This document shows positions 5,078-5,963 of a DNA stretch of 5,963 nt, in pieces. The first letter of the stretch is position 1. Every line of letters starts with the position of its first letter. Source of the stretch: an archaeon (GTDB taxonomy: Archaea; Asgardarchaeota; Hermodarchaeia; Hermodarchaeales; Hermodarchaeaceae). Position numbers and translations under genes: made by a program. The stretch is taken from the NCBI GenBank assembly GCA_016550415.1, contig JABXGU010000779.1, positions 1 to 5,963 of the forward strand, in the 5' to 3' direction. A model generated the notes under the pieces. It was not told the DNA's origin. It made no database searches and saw only the letters and a program-made list of their open reading frames with translations.

Positions 5078-5893
5078 ATGACCTTTGTTAAGCTTCAAGA
5101 TAACAGTCGGATGTACTATGTCGAGCATGGTAAGGGTCCAGTCGTTGTCTTCCAACATGGCTTCCTGGGGAGTAGTTGGCTTTTCGAAGCGCAGGTCAAA
5201 TACTTTGGCGATCGTGGCTACCATGCCATCGCCTTCGACCTAAAAGGTCACGGACAAAGCGATAAACCCAAAGACGCTAGTTATCGGCTCCCAGAGTTCG
5301 CCCAAGAAATCGAGTATGCCCTCAGCCAAATAATTGGCAAAGAAAAAATCGTTCTCCTAGGTCATAGCATGGGTGGTATGATTGCCCTCTGTTACGCGAC
5401 TGATCCAAAATTGAAAAAACGTCTGAGAGGGCTCATCCTTGAATCAACAGCATCAAAGCTTCAAAACCCTGTTCTTGAGCAGTACATCGAGGGAATGCGG
5501 TCTGGTGTTCTCAAAGTATCAGATCGTTCAGCGATCGAAAATGTAATGGTCATGCTTTGCTTCAACAAGGTTTACCAAGATGCGAATCCTAGTCTCATCA
5601 AAGAATTTGTTAACCAAACCCTAACCAACGAACAGTATGTGGCTTTAGCCACTATGGAAGCCATAGTTCAACACTACGATGTCACCAAGAAATTAGGTAG
5701 CATCAACATTTCAACTCTGATTCTTCATGGTGAAAGTGATATATTCATCCCAATTGCAAGCAGTGAAGCCCTCGATAAAGCCATCCATAACTCAAAGTTC
5801 GTAGTCTGTAAAGGATCCATTGGGCACATGCTCCAGTATGAATGCACTGGCAACTATCATGCTGCTATTGAAAAATATCTTAGGAATCTCTAA
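5078..5893 (+). CDS. Alpha/beta hydrolase fold protein
   Basis: A 271-residue soluble alpha/beta hydrolase of the esterase / C-C hydrolase / haloperoxidase-like superfamily; the substrate is not predictable. Seen in the sequence (numbering from ATG 5078): QHGFLGSSW (26-34), where the HG motif helps form the oxyanion hole; DLKGHGQSDKP (54-64), the usual D-x-x-G-x-G-x-S strand-turn; the nucleophile elbow GHSMGG with Ser97; HGESDIFIP with the acid Asp221; and GHML with the base His250. The triad is complete and in normal order. A helical cap lies between about 125 and 200. There is no signal peptide or membrane segment, so it acts in the cytosol. The length is normal for the family. GTG at 5069 would add three residues but overlaps the AGGTGA ribosome site, so the ATG is preferred. 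It follows PEP carboxykinase by 106 nt on the same strand, with no evident functional link. Confidence 0.88.
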   Translation: MTFVKLQDNSRMYYVEHGKGPVVVFQHGFLGSSWLFEAQVKYFGDRGYHAIAFDLKGHGQSDKPKDASYRLPEFAQEIEYALSQIIGKEKIVLLGHSMGGMIALCYATDPKLKKRLRGLILESTASKLQNPVLEQYIEGMRSGVLKVSDRSAIENVMVMLCFNKVYQDANPSLIKEFVNQTLTNEQYVALATMEAIVQHYDVTKKLGSINISTLILHGESDIFIPIASSEALDKAIHNSKFVVCKGSIGHMLQYECTGNYHAAIEKYLRNL

Positions 5894-5944
5894 CCACCAA
5901 ATTAACTACTTGAACGCATCTGGCGAATACCTCCATTTCACCCC

Positions 5945-5952
5945 CTCTTTTA
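5945..5952 (+). terminator. Possible pyrimidine/T-rich stop after the hydrolase gene
   Basis: A C-rich run followed by TCTTTTAG lies about 50 nt after the TAA (5891-5893). Archaeal termination at such tracts is plausible, but the T-run is only four bases and the window ends soon after. The rest of 5894-5963 shows no gene. Confidence 0.2.
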
Positions 5953-5963
5953 GTTCTACGCCA

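Noticed and set aside
234..5537. Four copies of GCGATCG / CGATCGC (234-240, 2361-2367, 5208-5214, 5531-5537), recalling the HIP1 element of cyanobacteria
   Set aside because: None is the full GCGATCGC octamer, all lie in coding sequence, and four 7-mers in 6 kb is only a mild excess; the gene content is not cyanobacterial.
1..5963. CRISPR array, tRNA, rRNA gene, insertion sequence or transposase
   Set aside because: No regularly spaced direct repeats, no tRNA T-arm/acceptor pattern, no full rRNA core sequence, and no transposase-like protein or terminal inverted repeats were found.

Overview
The window looks like a chromosomal segment of a moderately AT-rich archaeon. The evidence is of three kinds. 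Ribosome binding sites match the archaeal anti-Shine-Dalgarno UCACCUCC (GAGGTGA before the transporter gene, AGGTGA before the hydrolase gene). AT-rich TATA-like boxes sit about 25 nt ahead of plausible transcript starts. The gene content includes an ADP-forming acyl-CoA synthetase alpha subunit, an enzyme type typical of archaea. Divergent homologues of this kind are what one would expect from an Asgard (for example Thorarchaeota-like) or Bathyarchaeota-like genome, but that placement is a guess; no rRNA or marker gene is present.

Layout. (1) Positions 1-443 (+): the 3' part of a gene for a small basic zinc-ribbon protein of unknown function. (2) 444-725: a convergent intergenic region with an unusually G-rich, fold-prone block (about 489-635), a possible unannotated structured RNA, and a TATA-like box on the minus strand at its right edge. 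(3) 726-2183 (-): acyl-CoA synthetase (ADP-forming) alpha subunit without its ATP-grasp beta partner in view. (4) 2284-2793 (-): a QueT-family membrane protein, the substrate-binding component of an ECF transporter for queuosine/archaeosine precursors. (5) 2794-3048: a divergent intergenic region. Its part next to queT can fold into a hairpin-type pseudoknot that hides the queT ribosome binding site. (6) 3049-4971 (+): a long, divergent ATP-type phosphoenolpyruvate carboxykinase. (7) 5078-5893 (+): an alpha/beta hydrolase with an intact catalytic triad.

How the genes relate. The acyl-CoA synthetase (acyl-CoA + ADP + Pi to acid + CoA + ATP) and PEP carboxykinase both belong to central carbon and energy metabolism of a peptide- or organic-acid-using heterotroph, but they lie on opposite strands with separate promoters and are not an operon. 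queT and the synthetase gene share a strand, but a TATA-like box in the 100-nt gap suggests separate transcription. The hydrolase follows PEPCK by 106 nt and may be partly co-transcribed.

The most interesting feature is the queT leader. A 10-bp hairpin, an 18-nt loop, a 17-nt A-rich linker and a 7-bp loop-to-tail helix cover the Shine-Dalgarno. This is the architecture of bacterial preQ1 riboswitches, which control the same gene family, but it appears here in an archaeal context and with a sequence I do not recognise as preQ1 class I, II or III. The same stretch also encodes an in-frame 22-codon ORF, so a leader-peptide explanation must be weighed against it.
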